Assembly: GCA_011620585.1 (NCBI GenBank)
Contig: WOYV01000119.1
Coordinates: 1 to 64,000, forward strand
Source: Draconibacterium sp.
GTDB lineage: Bacteria; Bacteroidota; Bacteroidia; Bacteroidales; Prolixibacteraceae
Direction: 5' to 3'
Length of the DNA: 64,000 nt
The notes under the pieces are model-generated. The model searched no databases. It saw only the letters and a program-made list of their open reading frames with translations, and was not told where the DNA came from. The position numbers were made by a program, and so were the translations under genes. Of this stretch, positions 32,624 to 43,358 are shown in pieces. Numbering within the stretch: position 1 is the first letter of the stretch; each line of letters starts with the position of its first letter.

Positions 32624-33400
32624 ATGAAACGAATTATTTATATAGTATTTCTGATTTTGATTGCCACTCATGTTTTTGGGCAAAACGAACGAAAGTTTGT
32701 TCGCAGCGGAAACCGGCTGTTTATGGACGGCGTTCGCGACACCACCCGCATTGATTCGGTAAAATTCAGCAATGCTGAAACCGAATACCGGAAAGCGTTG
32801 AATAAACGCCCAAACGATCAGAAATGGAATTACAACCTGGCAGATGCGTTATACAAACAACAGCGTTTTGACGAAGCTGGCGCTAAATTCTCGGAGTTAG
32901 CCGGGAAAATGGAAGTGCCAGTAGATCGTGCCCGCGCAAACCACAACCTCGGCAATACGCAATTGATGCAGCAAAAACTCGACGAAAGTATCGAATCGTA
33001 TAAAAAGGCGCTGCGCGACAATCCTTCCGATCTGGAAACCAAATACAACCTCGCCTATGCTCAAATGCTGAAAAAACAGCAGGAGCAACAACAACAGAAT
33101 CAAGACAAAAACAAAGATCAGAATAAGGATCAAAATAAAGATCAAGGCAAGAATCAGGACCAGAACGAAGACCAAAATAAAGATCAGCAGCAAAACCAGG
33201 GCCAGAATAAGCAAGATCAAAACAAGGATCAGCAAAATAAAGATCAACAACAGCAGCAGCCTCAGCAGAATAAAATCTCAAAACAGGATGCCGAGCAGTT
33301 ATTACAGGCTTTGCAAAACGACGAACGCGATATTCAGGATAAAGTAAAGAAAGAAAAGGCAGCAAAAGCCAAACGAACCCGAACGGAAAAAGAATGGTAA
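32624..33400 (+). CDS. batC: TPR protein BatC with Q/N/K/D-rich repeat
   Basis: TPR units, then a QNKDQ-type low-complexity repeat, C-terminus ERDIQDKVKKEKAAKAKRTRTEKEW. Confidence 0.85.
   Translation: MKRIIYIVFLILIATHVFGQNERKFVRSGNRLFMDGVRDTTRIDSVKFSNAETEYRKALNKRPNDQKWNYNLADALYKQQRFDEAGAKFSELAGKMEVPVDRARANHNLGNTQLMQQKLDESIESYKKALRDNPSDLETKYNLAYAQMLKKQQEQQQQNQDKNKDQNKDQNKDQGKNQDQNEDQNKDQQQNQGQNKQDQNKDQQNKDQQQQQPQQNKISKQDAEQLLQALQNDERDIQDKVKKEKAAKAKRTRTEKEW
33077..33273 (+). repeat. in-frame low-complexity tract encoding (Q/N)-K-D-Q repeats
   Basis: Repeated AAYAARGAYCAR units, e.g. gatcagaataaggatcaaaataaagatcaa. Confidence 0.85.
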
Positions 33401-33509
33401 GTAAAGATGAAGAACTACTTACAAAGAATGTAGTTAGATTTGAGATGTTAAGCTTGCGGCACATTGCACGGGGTTCATAGCTAAAAATTAATAATTTTGT
33501 AAGCTGAAA

Positions 33510-35345
33510 ATGATTAGGACACTCGCAACATACATTTTATTACTGAGTCTGGCTCTGGCAGCCCGGGCCGAAGACACGCGCTTTATCATGTCGGCGCCAA
33601 CGGCTGTGGAAAACGGACAACAATTCAGGTTGAGTTTTACCTTGAACCAACGCGGGAAGAACCTGCAGCTACCTCCCGGATTATCGGATAATTTCCAGAT
33701 TCTGATGGGGCCAAGCACCAGTCAGTCAACAAGTATTCAAAGTATAAACGGAAGGACAACCACCGAAATAACCTATTCGTTCACCTATATTTTAAGGGCG
33801 AGCAAAGAAGGTAGTTTCGAAATCCGCCCGGCATCGATTGAAGTTGGAGGGAAAGTGATCGAATCGAATTCGCTGAAACTCCAGGTGGTAAAAGCACAGT
33901 CGCAACCGGCACAGCAAAATAGTGGCAGTGGCGGTGCAGCTCAGCCGCAAGGCAACACGGCTGCCGATGTCGATCTTGGGAAAGACAATCTTTTTGTGCG
34001 TGTCGACCTGAACAAACGAAGCGCTTTCCGTGGCGAGCAGATTATTGCCACCGTAAAATTATACGTAAATCCGAACATCCCGATTGCCGGTTTCGATGAA
34101 GTTAACCTGCCCACCTACGAAGGATTTTATACACAGGACATTGAGATTCCGCAACAGATTAACTTTACGCGTGAAGTTTATAATGATAAAATTTACCAGG
34201 TGGGTGTGCTGAAAAAAACCATCCTGTTCCCGCAACAAAACGGACAGATTAAAATAGACCCCTTCAGCATGGCCTTACTGGTTCGTCAGCGCACTGCAGC
34301 CCGTAGTTTCTTCGACGATTTTTTTGATAACTACCGAACCGTGAAAGCCCGGATGACCAGCGACCCGGTAACGGTGAACATAAAAGACTTGCCTCCTTCT
34401 CCTGCCAGTTTTATGGGAGGTGTTGGCGAATTCAACATCAGTTCCGACATCAGCAGCGAAAATGTTACAACAAACGATGCCGTCACGCTGACTTTAAAAA
34501 TTACTGGTAACGGGAACATTCGGCTCGTTCGCACGCCTGAGCTGAAATTACCGAGCGATTTTGAAGTGTACGACCCACGTGCCACCGACAATGTAAAGGC
34601 CGGGAATAACGGAGTTTCAGGGACCAAAACCATCGAGTACCTGTTCCAGCCCCGTTTCGAAGGCGATTACACTATTCCGTCGATCAGCTTTGCGTATTTC
34701 GATCCGGCCAGTGGAAAATACATTACCAAATCAACTCCCGAATATCAGCTTCATGTAAAAAAAGGAAGCCAGGAACAATCCGCTACCGTAGTAAGTTCTT
34801 TACGAAAAGAAGACGTGCTGCTAATTGGTCAGGACATTCGTTTTATCAAGCAGGGAAAAGCAAATCTCCATCCAATGGGGGCTACTTTCTACGGTAGCAA
34901 CTTGTTCTATCTCATATATTTGGCAAGTGCTTTGGCATTTGTTGTATTATACCTGGTGTACCGTAAAAAAGCACGCGAAAACGCCAACATCGCGTTAATG
35001 CGTAATAAAAAAGCCAACCGTGTGGCCACCAAACGTTTAAAAGCGGCTTCCGGTTTTATGAAACAAAACAACAACGAAGCCTTCCACGACGCTATTTTGA
35101 AAGCTTTCTGGGGATACCTGAGCGATAAATTAGGGATTCCGGTAGCCAAGCTAAACCGCGACAACGCACTGGCCCGCTTGCGCGAAAAGAATGTGACTGA
35201 AGAAGTAATCAATGATTTTGTAGATGTGATCGATCAGTGTGAATTTGCACGTTATGCGCCTTCGGGCGGATCGGAAGCACGCCACGAATTGTATAAAAAA
35301 GCGGAGTCGACCATGAGCCGCTTCGAGAAACAGATTAAAAAATAA
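33510..35345 (+). CDS. batD: BatD-like oxygen-tolerance protein
   Basis: 611 aa; signal peptide, DUF11/BatD-like repeats, TM, C-terminal cytosolic domain; operon position. Confidence 0.88.
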   Translation: MIRTLATYILLLSLALAARAEDTRFIMSAPTAVENGQQFRLSFTLNQRGKNLQLPPGLSDNFQILMGPSTSQSTSIQSINGRTTTEITYSFTYILRASKEGSFEIRPASIEVGGKVIESNSLKLQVVKAQSQPAQQNSGSGGAAQPQGNTAADVDLGKDNLFVRVDLNKRSAFRGEQIIATVKLYVNPNIPIAGFDEVNLPTYEGFYTQDIEIPQQINFTREVYNDKIYQVGVLKKTILFPQQNGQIKIDPFSMALLVRQRTAARSFFDDFFDNYRTVKARMTSDPVTVNIKDLPPSPASFMGGVGEFNISSDISSENVTTNDAVTLTLKITGNGNIRLVRTPELKLPSDFEVYDPRATDNVKAGNNGVSGTKTIEYLFQPRFEGDYTIPSISFAYFDPASGKYITKSTPEYQLHVKKGSQEQSATVVSSLRKEDVLLIGQDIRFIKQGKANLHPMGATFYGSNLFYLIYLASALAFVVLYLVYRKKARENANIALMRNKKANRVATKRLKAASGFMKQNNNEAFHDAILKAFWGYLSDKLGIPVAKLNRDNALARLREKNVTEEVINDFVDVIDQCEFARYAPSGGSEARHELYKKAESTMSRFEKQIKK

Positions 35346-35373
35346 GAACTTGATTGATTCAATTAAGAAACAG

Positions 35374-36129
35374 ATGAAATTTAGGATCGCAATCATATTA
35401 TTCCTCTTCCCTTCTTTCCTGTTTGCTCAGGAAAGCAACAGTGAATTATGGGAAAAGGCAAATAATTTTTACACAACAGAGGAGTACCAGCAGGCTGTAT
35501 CGGTTTACGAACAAATTCTGCACAATGGAGAAGAATCGGCCAAACTCTACTTTAATCTCGGAAATGCATATTACAAAACCGGCGATGTAAACAACGCCAT
35601 CCTGAATTACGAACGTGCCAAAGTACTGGCCCCGCAGGACGAAGACATTGAGTTTAACCTGAAAATAGCCAACCAGTTTGTAGTCACAAAAATTGAAGAA
35701 TTGCCACAACCTTTCTTTTTGCGATGGAGAACTTCAGTGGCAAATAAATACCCTGCCGATACCTGGGCAATCATCAGTGTTTCGGCATTTCTCCTGTTTC
35801 TGTTTCTGCTCGGCTTTTTCTTTTTTAGCCGCAGCGTAGCTGTTAAACGACTGGGCTTCTGGATCGGAATTGTAGCAATCGTGTTTTCGGGATTTACCTT
35901 TTCGCTTGCTGCACAGCAGAAGAAAAAGATCAATACCCGCGATCACGCCATCGTTTTTTGTCCGCGCGTAACCGTAAAAAGCTCGCCATCAGAAACAGGA
36001 ACCGATCTGTTTCTGATCTACGAAGGGCTGAAAATCCAGGTCACCGACAGTTTAAGTAACTGGAAAGAGATTAAATTAGCCGATGGGAACCAGGGCTGGT
36101 TACCCGATTCCTGCATCGTAAAAATCTGA
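35374..36129 (+). CDS. batE: TPR and SH3-like protein BatE
   Basis: ORF 35350..36129; signal peptide at MKFRIAII, TPR (AKLYFNLGNAYYKTGDVNNAILNYERA), two TMs, SH3-like C-terminus (WLPDSCIVKI). Confidence 0.85.
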   Translation: MKFRIAIILFLFPSFLFAQESNSELWEKANNFYTTEEYQQAVSVYEQILHNGEESAKLYFNLGNAYYKTGDVNNAILNYERAKVLAPQDEDIEFNLKIANQFVVTKIEELPQPFFLRWRTSVANKYPADTWAIISVSAFLLFLFLLGFFFFSRSVAVKRLGFWIGIVAIVFSGFTFSLAAQQKKKINTRDHAIVFCPRVTVKSSPSETGTDLFLIYEGLKIQVTDSLSNWKEIKLADGNQGWLPDSCIVKI

Positions 36130-36300
36130 TACTAAAAAATTTCGGGTATTGCTTAGCCGAATAAATTGCTTGGCGGCTCGCTGAATAGAAATAAACATGA
36201 GCATGAAAAGCATTCCCGCAGCTGCACGGATTTCACGCTCGTTTAAAACCGAAATAGTGTAACCTTCAACGGTTTCGCCAAATTGGATCAATTTTTTCAT
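36100..36300 (-). pseudogene. DUF4395-like protein remnant (N-terminal part)
   Basis: MKKLIQFGETVEGYTISVLNEREIRAAAGMLFMLMFISI resembles a DUF4395 N-terminus; the remainder is unrelated and runs into the batE 3' end. Confidence 0.5.
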
Positions 36301-36681
36301 TTTTGGGTTATAAAATGTTACAATATTTCAAGAGGCGAAATATAGCAGATTTTTGAGAAGTTCGAGATTCAGTTTCAAATAAAAATGTATGAATCAAAAT
36401 TATCCCGAAACCGCTATATTAATTATTTAAAGTAAAGTGATGTTTCCCCGTGACGATCTGAGTGATTAAATGGTGAGTCAGTAAAATACCATTTTAACGA
36501 TACACTGAAACCAATCCTAAATTATGTTCATCGGGAATTAAACACCGGAAATCAGACAAAATTGTGTTTATTCGCTTATGCTTCGGTTATTCTGAATTGT
36601 TGATCCAAGTATGGTTTTATTGAAATTTAGCTTTCGCTAAATCGTAAGATTTTACTATCTTAATCGCCCTTTTAGGGATGA

Positions 36682-36727
36682 TGTGTAACATAAAATACAT
36701 AGTAATCTATGTGATATTTGTTACACA
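36682..36727. promoter_or_regulatory. 46-nt imperfect inverted repeat upstream of aconitase
   Basis: TGTGTAACAtaaaataCATAG-taat-CTATGtgatattTGTTACACA; outer 9 bp and inner 5 bp arms match exactly. Confidence 0.55.
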
Positions 36728-36892
36728 ACGAAAGCGGCAAATTTCCTTTTTTTACAGGGGCCAAAGATCCATCTTTAAAAAATTGAAATACTTGAACTTT
36801 TTAGGACAATTCCATCAACTTTTCAAAGGAGTGGTTGTTAGAATTTGTGACCTTGGAAAAAATGAAAAAATAATCGAATAAATAGGATACTT

Positions 36893-39154
36893 ATGTTTGA
36901 TCTTGATCTAATTAAAAAAGTGTATGCCGGACTGCCTGAAAAAATAAATCAGGCGAAAAAACTGCTAAACCGTCCGATGACCTATGCAGAAAAGATTTTA
37001 TATTCACATCTGTTTGAAACGCAGGATATGGCATCTTTTGGCAGAGGAAAAGATTATGTTGATTTTGCCCCCGACCGTGTAGCCATGCAGGATGCCACTG
37101 CCCAAATGGCTTTACTTCAGTTTATTAATTCAGGGAAAAAACGCACCGCAGTTCCCTCCACAGTTCACTGCGATCATCTGATTCAGGCACAGGTTGAAGG
37201 AAAAGCGGATCTGACTGTTGCAAAAAGTGCCAACAAGGAAGTGTATGATTTTCTTGAATCGGTTTCAAATAAGTATGGAATCGGATTCTGGAAACCCGGT
37301 GCAGGAATTATCCACCAGGTAGTACTCGAAAATTATGCTTTCCCCGGTGGAATGATGATCGGAACCGACTCTCACACCGTTAATGCAGGTGGTCTGGGAA
37401 TGGTTGCCATTGGCGTTGGTGGTGCCGACGCCGTTGATGTAATGGCCGGCATGGCCTGGGAACTTAAAATGCCAAAAATGATCGGGGTAAAACTTACCGG
37501 ACGTTTAAATGGCTGGGCAGCTCCAAAAGATGTGATCCTAAAAGTAGCCGGAATTCTAACCGTTAAAGGCGGTACCGGCGCTATTATCGAATATTTTGGA
37601 GAAGGCGCCAAGTCGCTTTCTGCAACCGGAAAAGGGACCATTTGTAATATGGGTGCCGAAGTGGGGGCAACCACCAGTATTTTCGCTTACGACGAAAGCA
37701 TGGAACGCTATCTGAAAGCCACCGGCCGTGCCGATCTGGCCGAATTAGCCAATACCATTAAAGATAATTTGGATGCCGACCCGGAAGTGTACGCCGATCC
37801 TGAAAAATACTATGACCAACTCATCGAAATCAATCTTTCGGAACTTGAGCCCCATGTAAACGGGCCGTTCACTCCCGACCGCGCCACTCCTATTTCTGAA
37901 ATGGGAAAAGTTGCCGCCGAAAATGGCTGGCCGCTTGAAGTCTCGGTGGGGTTAATCGGGAGTTGTACCAACTCTTCGTACGAAGATATTTCGCGCGCAG
38001 CTTCCATTGCCCGGCAAGCCGAAGAAAAAGGGTTGATCACCAAAGCTGAATTCACTATTACTCCCGGTTCGGAGCAGGTCCGTTATACCATCGAACGCGA
38101 TGGTTTTATCGACACCTTTGAAAAAATTGGAGGGAAAGTATTTGCCAACGCCTGTGGACCATGTATCGGACAGTGGTCGCGGGAAGGAGCCGACAAACAG
38201 GAAAAGAACACCATCGTTCACTCCTTTAACCGGAACTTTTCGAAACGCGCCGACGGGAATCCAAATACACACGCCTTTGTAACCTCGCCCGAAATGGTGA
38301 CTGCCCTGGCTATCGCCGGTCGTCTCGATTTCAATCCGGAAACAGATACATTGGTCAACAAAAACGGGGAAGACGTAAAACTGGATCTTCCCAGTGGATT
38401 TGAACTTCCTCCCAAAGGGTTCGATGTGGAAGACCCTGGATTCCAGGCGCCTGCCGAAGATGGATCGAATGTAACAATTAATGTAGCCGACGATTCAAAA
38501 CGTTTGCAGTTGCTGTATCCTTTCGAAGCCTGGGATGGCACCAATATTACAGGCGCAAAGTTGCTGATCAAAGCACTGGGGAAATGTACCACCGACCACA
38601 TTTCGATGGCCGGGCCATGGTTGCGTTTCCGTGGTCATCTCGATAACATTTCGAATAACATGCTGATTGGTGCGGTAAACGCGTTTAACGGAGAAACCAA
38701 CAAAGTGAAAAACCAGTTGAACGGCAGTTACGATGAAGTGCCAAAAGTACAACGCGAATACAAAGCTGCAGGCATTCCAACAGTTGTGGTTGGCGACCAA
38801 AACTACGGCGAAGGATCGTCGCGCGAGCATGCTGCCATGGAACCACGTCACCTGGGGGTGAAAGCTGTTATCGTCAAATCGTTTGCACGTATCCACGAAA
38901 CCAACCTGAAAAAGCAGGGAATGTTGGGTCTTACTTTTGCCAAGGAAAGCGATTACGACCTGATTTTCGAAGATGATTCATTCAATTTTATCGACCTGGT
39001 TGATTTTGCACCAAACAAACAACTCACGCTCGAAGTGGTACATACCGATGGATCAAGCGATACAATTAAATTGAACCACACCTACAATCAGCAACAAATT
39101 GAATGGTTCAAGGCAGGGTCAGCATTAAACCTGATCAGGCAGCAAAATGCATAA
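36893..39154 (+). CDS. aconitate hydratase (mitochondrial-type)
   Basis: [79 protein letters not shown]. Confidence 0.96.
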   Translation: MFDLDLIKKVYAGLPEKINQAKKLLNRPMTYAEKILYSHLFETQDMASFGRGKDYVDFAPDRVAMQDATAQMALLQFINSGKKRTAVPSTVHCDHLIQAQVEGKADLTVAKSANKEVYDFLESVSNKYGIGFWKPGAGIIHQVVLENYAFPGGMMIGTDSHTVNAGGLGMVAIGVGGADAVDVMAGMAWELKMPKMIGVKLTGRLNGWAAPKDVILKVAGILTVKGGTGAIIEYFGEGAKSLSATGKGTICNMGAEVGATTSIFAYDESMERYLKATGRADLAELANTIKDNLDADPEVYADPEKYYDQLIEINLSELEPHVNGPFTPDRATPISEMGKVAAENGWPLEVSVGLIGSCTNSSYEDISRAASIARQAEEKGLITKAEFTITPGSEQVRYTIERDGFIDTFEKIGGKVFANACGPCIGQWSREGADKQEKNTIVHSFNRNFSKRADGNPNTHAFVTSPEMVTALAIAGRLDFNPETDTLVNKNGEDVKLDLPSGFELPPKGFDVEDPGFQAPAEDGSNVTINVADDSKRLQLLYPFEAWDGTNITGAKLLIKALGKCTTDHISMAGPWLRFRGHLDNISNNMLIGAVNAFNGETNKVKNQLNGSYDEVPKVQREYKAAGIPTVVVGDQNYGEGSSREHAAMEPRHLGVKAVIVKSFARIHETNLKKQGMLGLTFAKESDYDLIFEDDSFNFIDLVDFAPNKQLTLEVVHTDGSSDTIKLNHTYNQQQIEWFKAGSALNLIRQQNA

Positions 39155-39264
39155 ACAGAATTAAGGGAAGCTCGGTTACCCCGGAGTTTACCGGGGCTAT
39201 CCGAACTACGACTTATTACATAAAAACCAAATATTAGATAACCAGTAAATTAATTAAAAAAACC

Positions 39265-40491
39265 ATGCAAAAAATCAAGGTACTTAATCCGGTCGTGGAG
39301 CTCGACGGCGATGAAATGACCCGGGTAATCTGGGATTTCATAAAACAAAAGCTCATTTTACCCTATCTCGATATCGATCTGAAATATTACGATTTGGGAA
39401 TTAAACATCGCGATGCTACCAACGACCAGGTTACAATCGATGCAGCGAATGCCATTAAAAAATACGGTGTAGGTGTAAAATGTGCAACGATCACACCCGA
39501 TGAAGCACGAGTGGAAGAATTCGGGTTGAAACAAATGTGGAAATCACCTAACGGAACCATCCGGAATATTTTAGGTGGGACCGTATTTCGCGAACCCATA
39601 ATCTGCAACAATGTGCCACGCCTGGTACCGGGTTGGACAAAACCAATTTGTATTGGCCGTCATGCTTTTGGAGACCAGTACCGTGCAACCGATTTTCTGA
39701 CTAAAGGAAAAGGGAAACTTACAATAAGTTTTACTCCCGAAGACGGCGGCGAACCAATCTCGCACGAAGTGTTCGATTTTGAAGGCGACGGCTTGGCCAT
39801 GGCCATGTACAACACCGATGAATCGATTATTGGTTTTGCCCGCTCGTGTATGAATATGGCTATCGAGAAAAAATGGCCTTTGTACATGTCGACAAAAAAC
39901 ACGATTCTGAAAAAATACGACGGTCGGTTTAAAGATATTTTTCAACAGATTTTTGAAACTGAATTCAAAGAAAAATTTGAAGAAATTGGGATTACCTACG
40001 AACACCGTTTAATCGACGATATGGTAGCCGCAGTCATGAAATGGGAAGGCGGTTATGTATGGGCATGTAAAAACTACGACGGCGATGTACAAAGCGATAC
40101 AGTTGCCCAGGGGTTTGGTTCTCTGGGTTTGATGACTTCTACTTTGGTAACTCCGGACGGACTTACAATGGAAGCAGAAGCTGCACACGGCACAGTAACC
40201 CGGCATTATCGTCAGCACCAAAAAGGAAACCCAACTTCAACCAACCCGGTCGCATCCATTTTTGCATGGACAGGTGGACTGGCATTCCGTGGAAAACTTG
40301 ATAATAATCAAGAGCTTATCCGTTTTGCCAATGCGCTTGAAGAAGTTTGTGTTGAAACCGTTGAATCAGGAAAAATGACAAAAGACCTCGCCTTGCTCAT
40401 TCATGGTAAAGATCTGACCGAAAATGATTACCTGACGACCGAACAATTCCTGGAAACACTAAACGTGAATCTTCAACAAAAATTAAATTAG
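39265..40491 (+). CDS. NADP-dependent isocitrate dehydrogenase (eukaryote-like class)
   Basis: [74 protein letters not shown]. Confidence 0.95.
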   Translation: MQKIKVLNPVVELDGDEMTRVIWDFIKQKLILPYLDIDLKYYDLGIKHRDATNDQVTIDAANAIKKYGVGVKCATITPDEARVEEFGLKQMWKSPNGTIRNILGGTVFREPIICNNVPRLVPGWTKPICIGRHAFGDQYRATDFLTKGKGKLTISFTPEDGGEPISHEVFDFEGDGLAMAMYNTDESIIGFARSCMNMAIEKKWPLYMSTKNTILKKYDGRFKDIFQQIFETEFKEKFEEIGITYEHRLIDDMVAAVMKWEGGYVWACKNYDGDVQSDTVAQGFGSLGLMTSTLVTPDGLTMEAEAAHGTVTRHYRQHQKGNPTSTNPVASIFAWTGGLAFRGKLDNNQELIRFANALEEVCVETVESGKMTKDLALLIHGKDLTENDYLTTEQFLETLNVNLQQKLN

Positions 40492-40543
40492 TATAGCTCG
40501 AAAATAAACCGAAATTAGCTGTTTTTTGTAACTTGGTGCACTT

Positions 40544-41809
40544 ATGACGAACACGATCAGGATAGTGGATGGAAAGCTGTTGGTGCCGGATCAGCCAATC
40601 ATCCCTTTTATCGAAGGAGATGGTATCGGTAAGGATATTACCGGGCCTTCGCAGAGGGTGATCGATGCTGCAGTGGCAAAAACCTATGGCAATAAAAAGA
40701 AGCTGATCTGGAAAGAAGTACTGGCCGGAGAGAAAGCCTATCATGCTACCGGGAACTACCTTCCTGAAGAAACACTGGAAGCATTTAAAGAATACCTGGT
40801 TGGGATTAAAGGACCTCTGCAAACTCCGGTAGGTGAAGGCATCCGTTCGTTGAACGTGGCTTTGCGGCAAACACTCGATCTTTATGTTTGTGTTCGTCCG
40901 GTTCGCTGGTTCAAAGGAGTCCCCTCTCCCATTCGTTACCCGTCGATGGTGGATATGCATATCTTCCGTGAAAATACCGAAGACATATACGCCGGTATCG
41001 AATACATGGCAGGTGACGAAATCAACAAAAAATTCCGCGATTTTCTAATCAACGAAATGGGTGTGGACAAAATCCGTTTCCCCGAATCCTCGTCATTTGG
41101 TGTAAAACCCATTTCGAAAGATGGTTCGGTCCGTCTTACAAAAGCAGCTATCGAATACGCCATTCAACGAAATCTTCCATCTGTTACCATTGTTCACAAG
41201 GGTAATATCATGAAATACACAGAGGGAGCTTTTAAGAACTGGAGTTATGATCTGGCAGAAAGTGAATTTGGAGATAGTACCTTTACCTGGCGACAATACG
41301 AAAATATTAAAAAGGAAAAAGGACAGTTAGATGCTGATAAAGCATTGGAAGGAGCTAAAAAGTCAGGCAAGGTAATTGTTAAGGATTGTATTACAGATGC
41401 CTTTTTACAGGAATCGTTATTGCATCCGTGGGATCATTCAGTGATCTCGACTATGAACCTGAACGGTGATTACATTTCAGACCAGTTGGCTGCCATGGTT
41501 GGAGGAATCGGAATTTCGCCCGGCGCCAATATAAACTATCAAAGTGGTTATGCCATATTTGAAGCCACACACGGAACAGCGCCTAACATTGCCGGAACCG
41601 GTAAAGCCAATCCGGGATCGCTGATTCTTTCGGGGGTGATGATGTTGGAATACCTGGGCTGGAACGATGCAGCCGAGCATGTTTATGATGCCATGGAGCA
41701 CGTATTTGCCAAACGCCGCGTAACATCCGACCTTCATTCACAAATGGAAGGCGCTACACTGCTGACCACTTCAGAATTTGCTGACGAGATCATAAAAAAC
41801 ATGCATTAA
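40544..41809 (+). CDS. icd: isocitrate dehydrogenase (E. coli Icd-like class)
   Basis: [77 protein letters not shown]. Confidence 0.94.
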   Translation: MTNTIRIVDGKLLVPDQPIIPFIEGDGIGKDITGPSQRVIDAAVAKTYGNKKKLIWKEVLAGEKAYHATGNYLPEETLEAFKEYLVGIKGPLQTPVGEGIRSLNVALRQTLDLYVCVRPVRWFKGVPSPIRYPSMVDMHIFRENTEDIYAGIEYMAGDEINKKFRDFLINEMGVDKIRFPESSSFGVKPISKDGSVRLTKAAIEYAIQRNLPSVTIVHKGNIMKYTEGAFKNWSYDLAESEFGDSTFTWRQYENIKKEKGQLDADKALEGAKKSGKVIVKDCITDAFLQESLLHPWDHSVISTMNLNGDYISDQLAAMVGGIGISPGANINYQSGYAIFEATHGTAPNIAGTGKANPGSLILSGVMMLEYLGWNDAAEHVYDAMEHVFAKRRVTSDLHSQMEGATLLTTSEFADEIIKNMH

Positions 41810-41841
41810 ACCAAAAAGAACAAATTAAAAACTATAAACAG

Positions 41842-43161
41842 ATGGAATACATTAAGTACAGATTTTATCAAAAAGCAAACCGTTGCGCCGCCGAGTTCCA
41901 GCGTCTTAAAAAAGATCACGCCGACGTAGTCCTCGGACAGGTTACTCTTGGACAAGTCCTTACCGGAATGAAAGGCATACCTGCCCTGGTTACCGACACG
42001 TCGAAACTTGACCCGGATGAAGGGATCCGTTTTAAAGGTTATTCAATTCCTGAGCTTCAGGAAAAGTTACCAAAACTCAGCGACGACGATGAACCGCTGC
42101 CGGAAGCACTCCTGTATTTGATGCTGATTGGTGAAATACCAAACCTGGAGGATACGCTTAACTTGTCGAAAGACCTGGCAACCCGGGCTCACGTACCACA
42201 GCATACCTTTGATGTGATTGATGCACTTCCAAAAACAGCCAAACCGATGACACAGTTCGCTGCTGCTATTCTTTCCATGGCTACAGAATCTATTTTCCAG
42301 AAAGCATATCGTGCCGGTGTAGGTAAAAATTTCTACTGGGATGCCACTTACGAAGACATCATGAACCTGATTGCACGTTTGCCGCACATCGCAGCCTATA
42401 TTTACCGTCGTATGTTCCATGGCGATAAGCACATTGATCCTAATCCACGTTTGGACTGGGCCGGTAACCTCGCTCATATGATGGGTTTTGATTCAGAAGA
42501 TATTCGACGGCTTTTCCGTATGTATATGTTAATTCATGCCGATCATGAAGGCGGTAACGTTTCTGCTCACACTGCCCACCTGGTTGGTTCGGCATTGAGC
42601 AATTCATATTACGCTTATGCAGCAGCGATGACCGGTCTGGCAGGCCCTTTGCATGGTTTTGCCAACCAGGATGTTATTTTCTGGATATTTGAAATGATCG
42701 AACAACTTGAAACAGATACTCCAACTGACGAACAGGTTGCAGCATATTGCAAACGTACTTTGGAAGAGGGTCGTGTAATACCGGGGTACGGACATGCCGT
42801 TTTGCGTAAAACAGATCCGCGTTTTACTGCTCAGGAAAAGTTTGCAAATAAATATGTCAAAGACGACAAGCTGATCAACCTGGCTAACCAGTTGTATCGT
42901 GTTGTTCCGCCAATTCTCGGTTCAATAGGTAAAATCAAAAATCCCTGGCCCAATGTTGACGCATATAGCGGTGTTTTGTTGTATCACTACGGAATCAAGG
43001 AATACACTTTCTACACCGTGCTGTTTGGCGTATCGCGTTCACTTGGCGTGTTGGCTTCGTTGGTTAACGACCGTATTTACGGTATGCCTATCGAACGTCC
43101 GTCATCGTATCCGTTAAGCTGGTTTAAACAACAAGCAGAAGGAACTCCCGGAGACTGCTAA
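41842..43161 (+). CDS. gltA: citrate synthase (eukaryote-like)
   Basis: GLAGPLHGFANQD, VIPGYGHAVLRKTDPRF, YTVLFGVSRSLGVLASLVNDR. Confidence 0.93.
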   Translation: MEYIKYRFYQKANRCAAEFQRLKKDHADVVLGQVTLGQVLTGMKGIPALVTDTSKLDPDEGIRFKGYSIPELQEKLPKLSDDDEPLPEALLYLMLIGEIPNLEDTLNLSKDLATRAHVPQHTFDVIDALPKTAKPMTQFAAAILSMATESIFQKAYRAGVGKNFYWDATYEDIMNLIARLPHIAAYIYRRMFHGDKHIDPNPRLDWAGNLAHMMGFDSEDIRRLFRMYMLIHADHEGGNVSAHTAHLVGSALSNSYYAYAAAMTGLAGPLHGFANQDVIFWIFEMIEQLETDTPTDEQVAAYCKRTLEEGRVIPGYGHAVLRKTDPRFTAQEKFANKYVKDDKLINLANQLYRVVPPILGSIGKIKNPWPNVDAYSGVLLYHYGIKEYTFYTVLFGVSRSLGVLASLVNDRIYGMPIERPSSYPLSWFKQQAEGTPGDC

Positions 43162-43183
43162 GAACTCTTGTTCATTATATATT

Positions 43184-43212
43184 GAAAAGCCGGTACTAAC
43201 CGGCTTTTCTTA
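43184..43212 (+). terminator. rho-independent terminator after citrate synthase
   Basis: GAAAAGCCGGTactaACCGGCTTTTCTTATTTC. Confidence 0.8.
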
Positions 43213-43358
43213 TTTCACCCCCTTTAAGGATTCTAAACACCTGCCAGACAGGGTAATTAAAGTCACATATCATGCCCGAGAACATAACAAAAATCAGTCG
43301 ATTCAGATAACCTTAAATATTACATTTTGTTTAAACAAAAAACTAATATCACAAGCTT

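Noticed and set aside
32897-33250. Extremely hydrophobic antisense ORF (MLIFILLILVLILLILALVLLLIF...)
   Set aside because: Artifact: the antisense reading of the BatC Q/N/K/D repeat.
36678-36881. 67-aa plus ORF before aconitase
   Set aside because: Lies on the inverted repeat and an AT-rich leader; no recognisable similarity; more likely leader/regulatory DNA.
40397-40960. 187-aa antisense ORF over the idh/icd junction
   Set aside because: Overlaps two clear isocitrate dehydrogenase genes; composition looks like antisense read-through.
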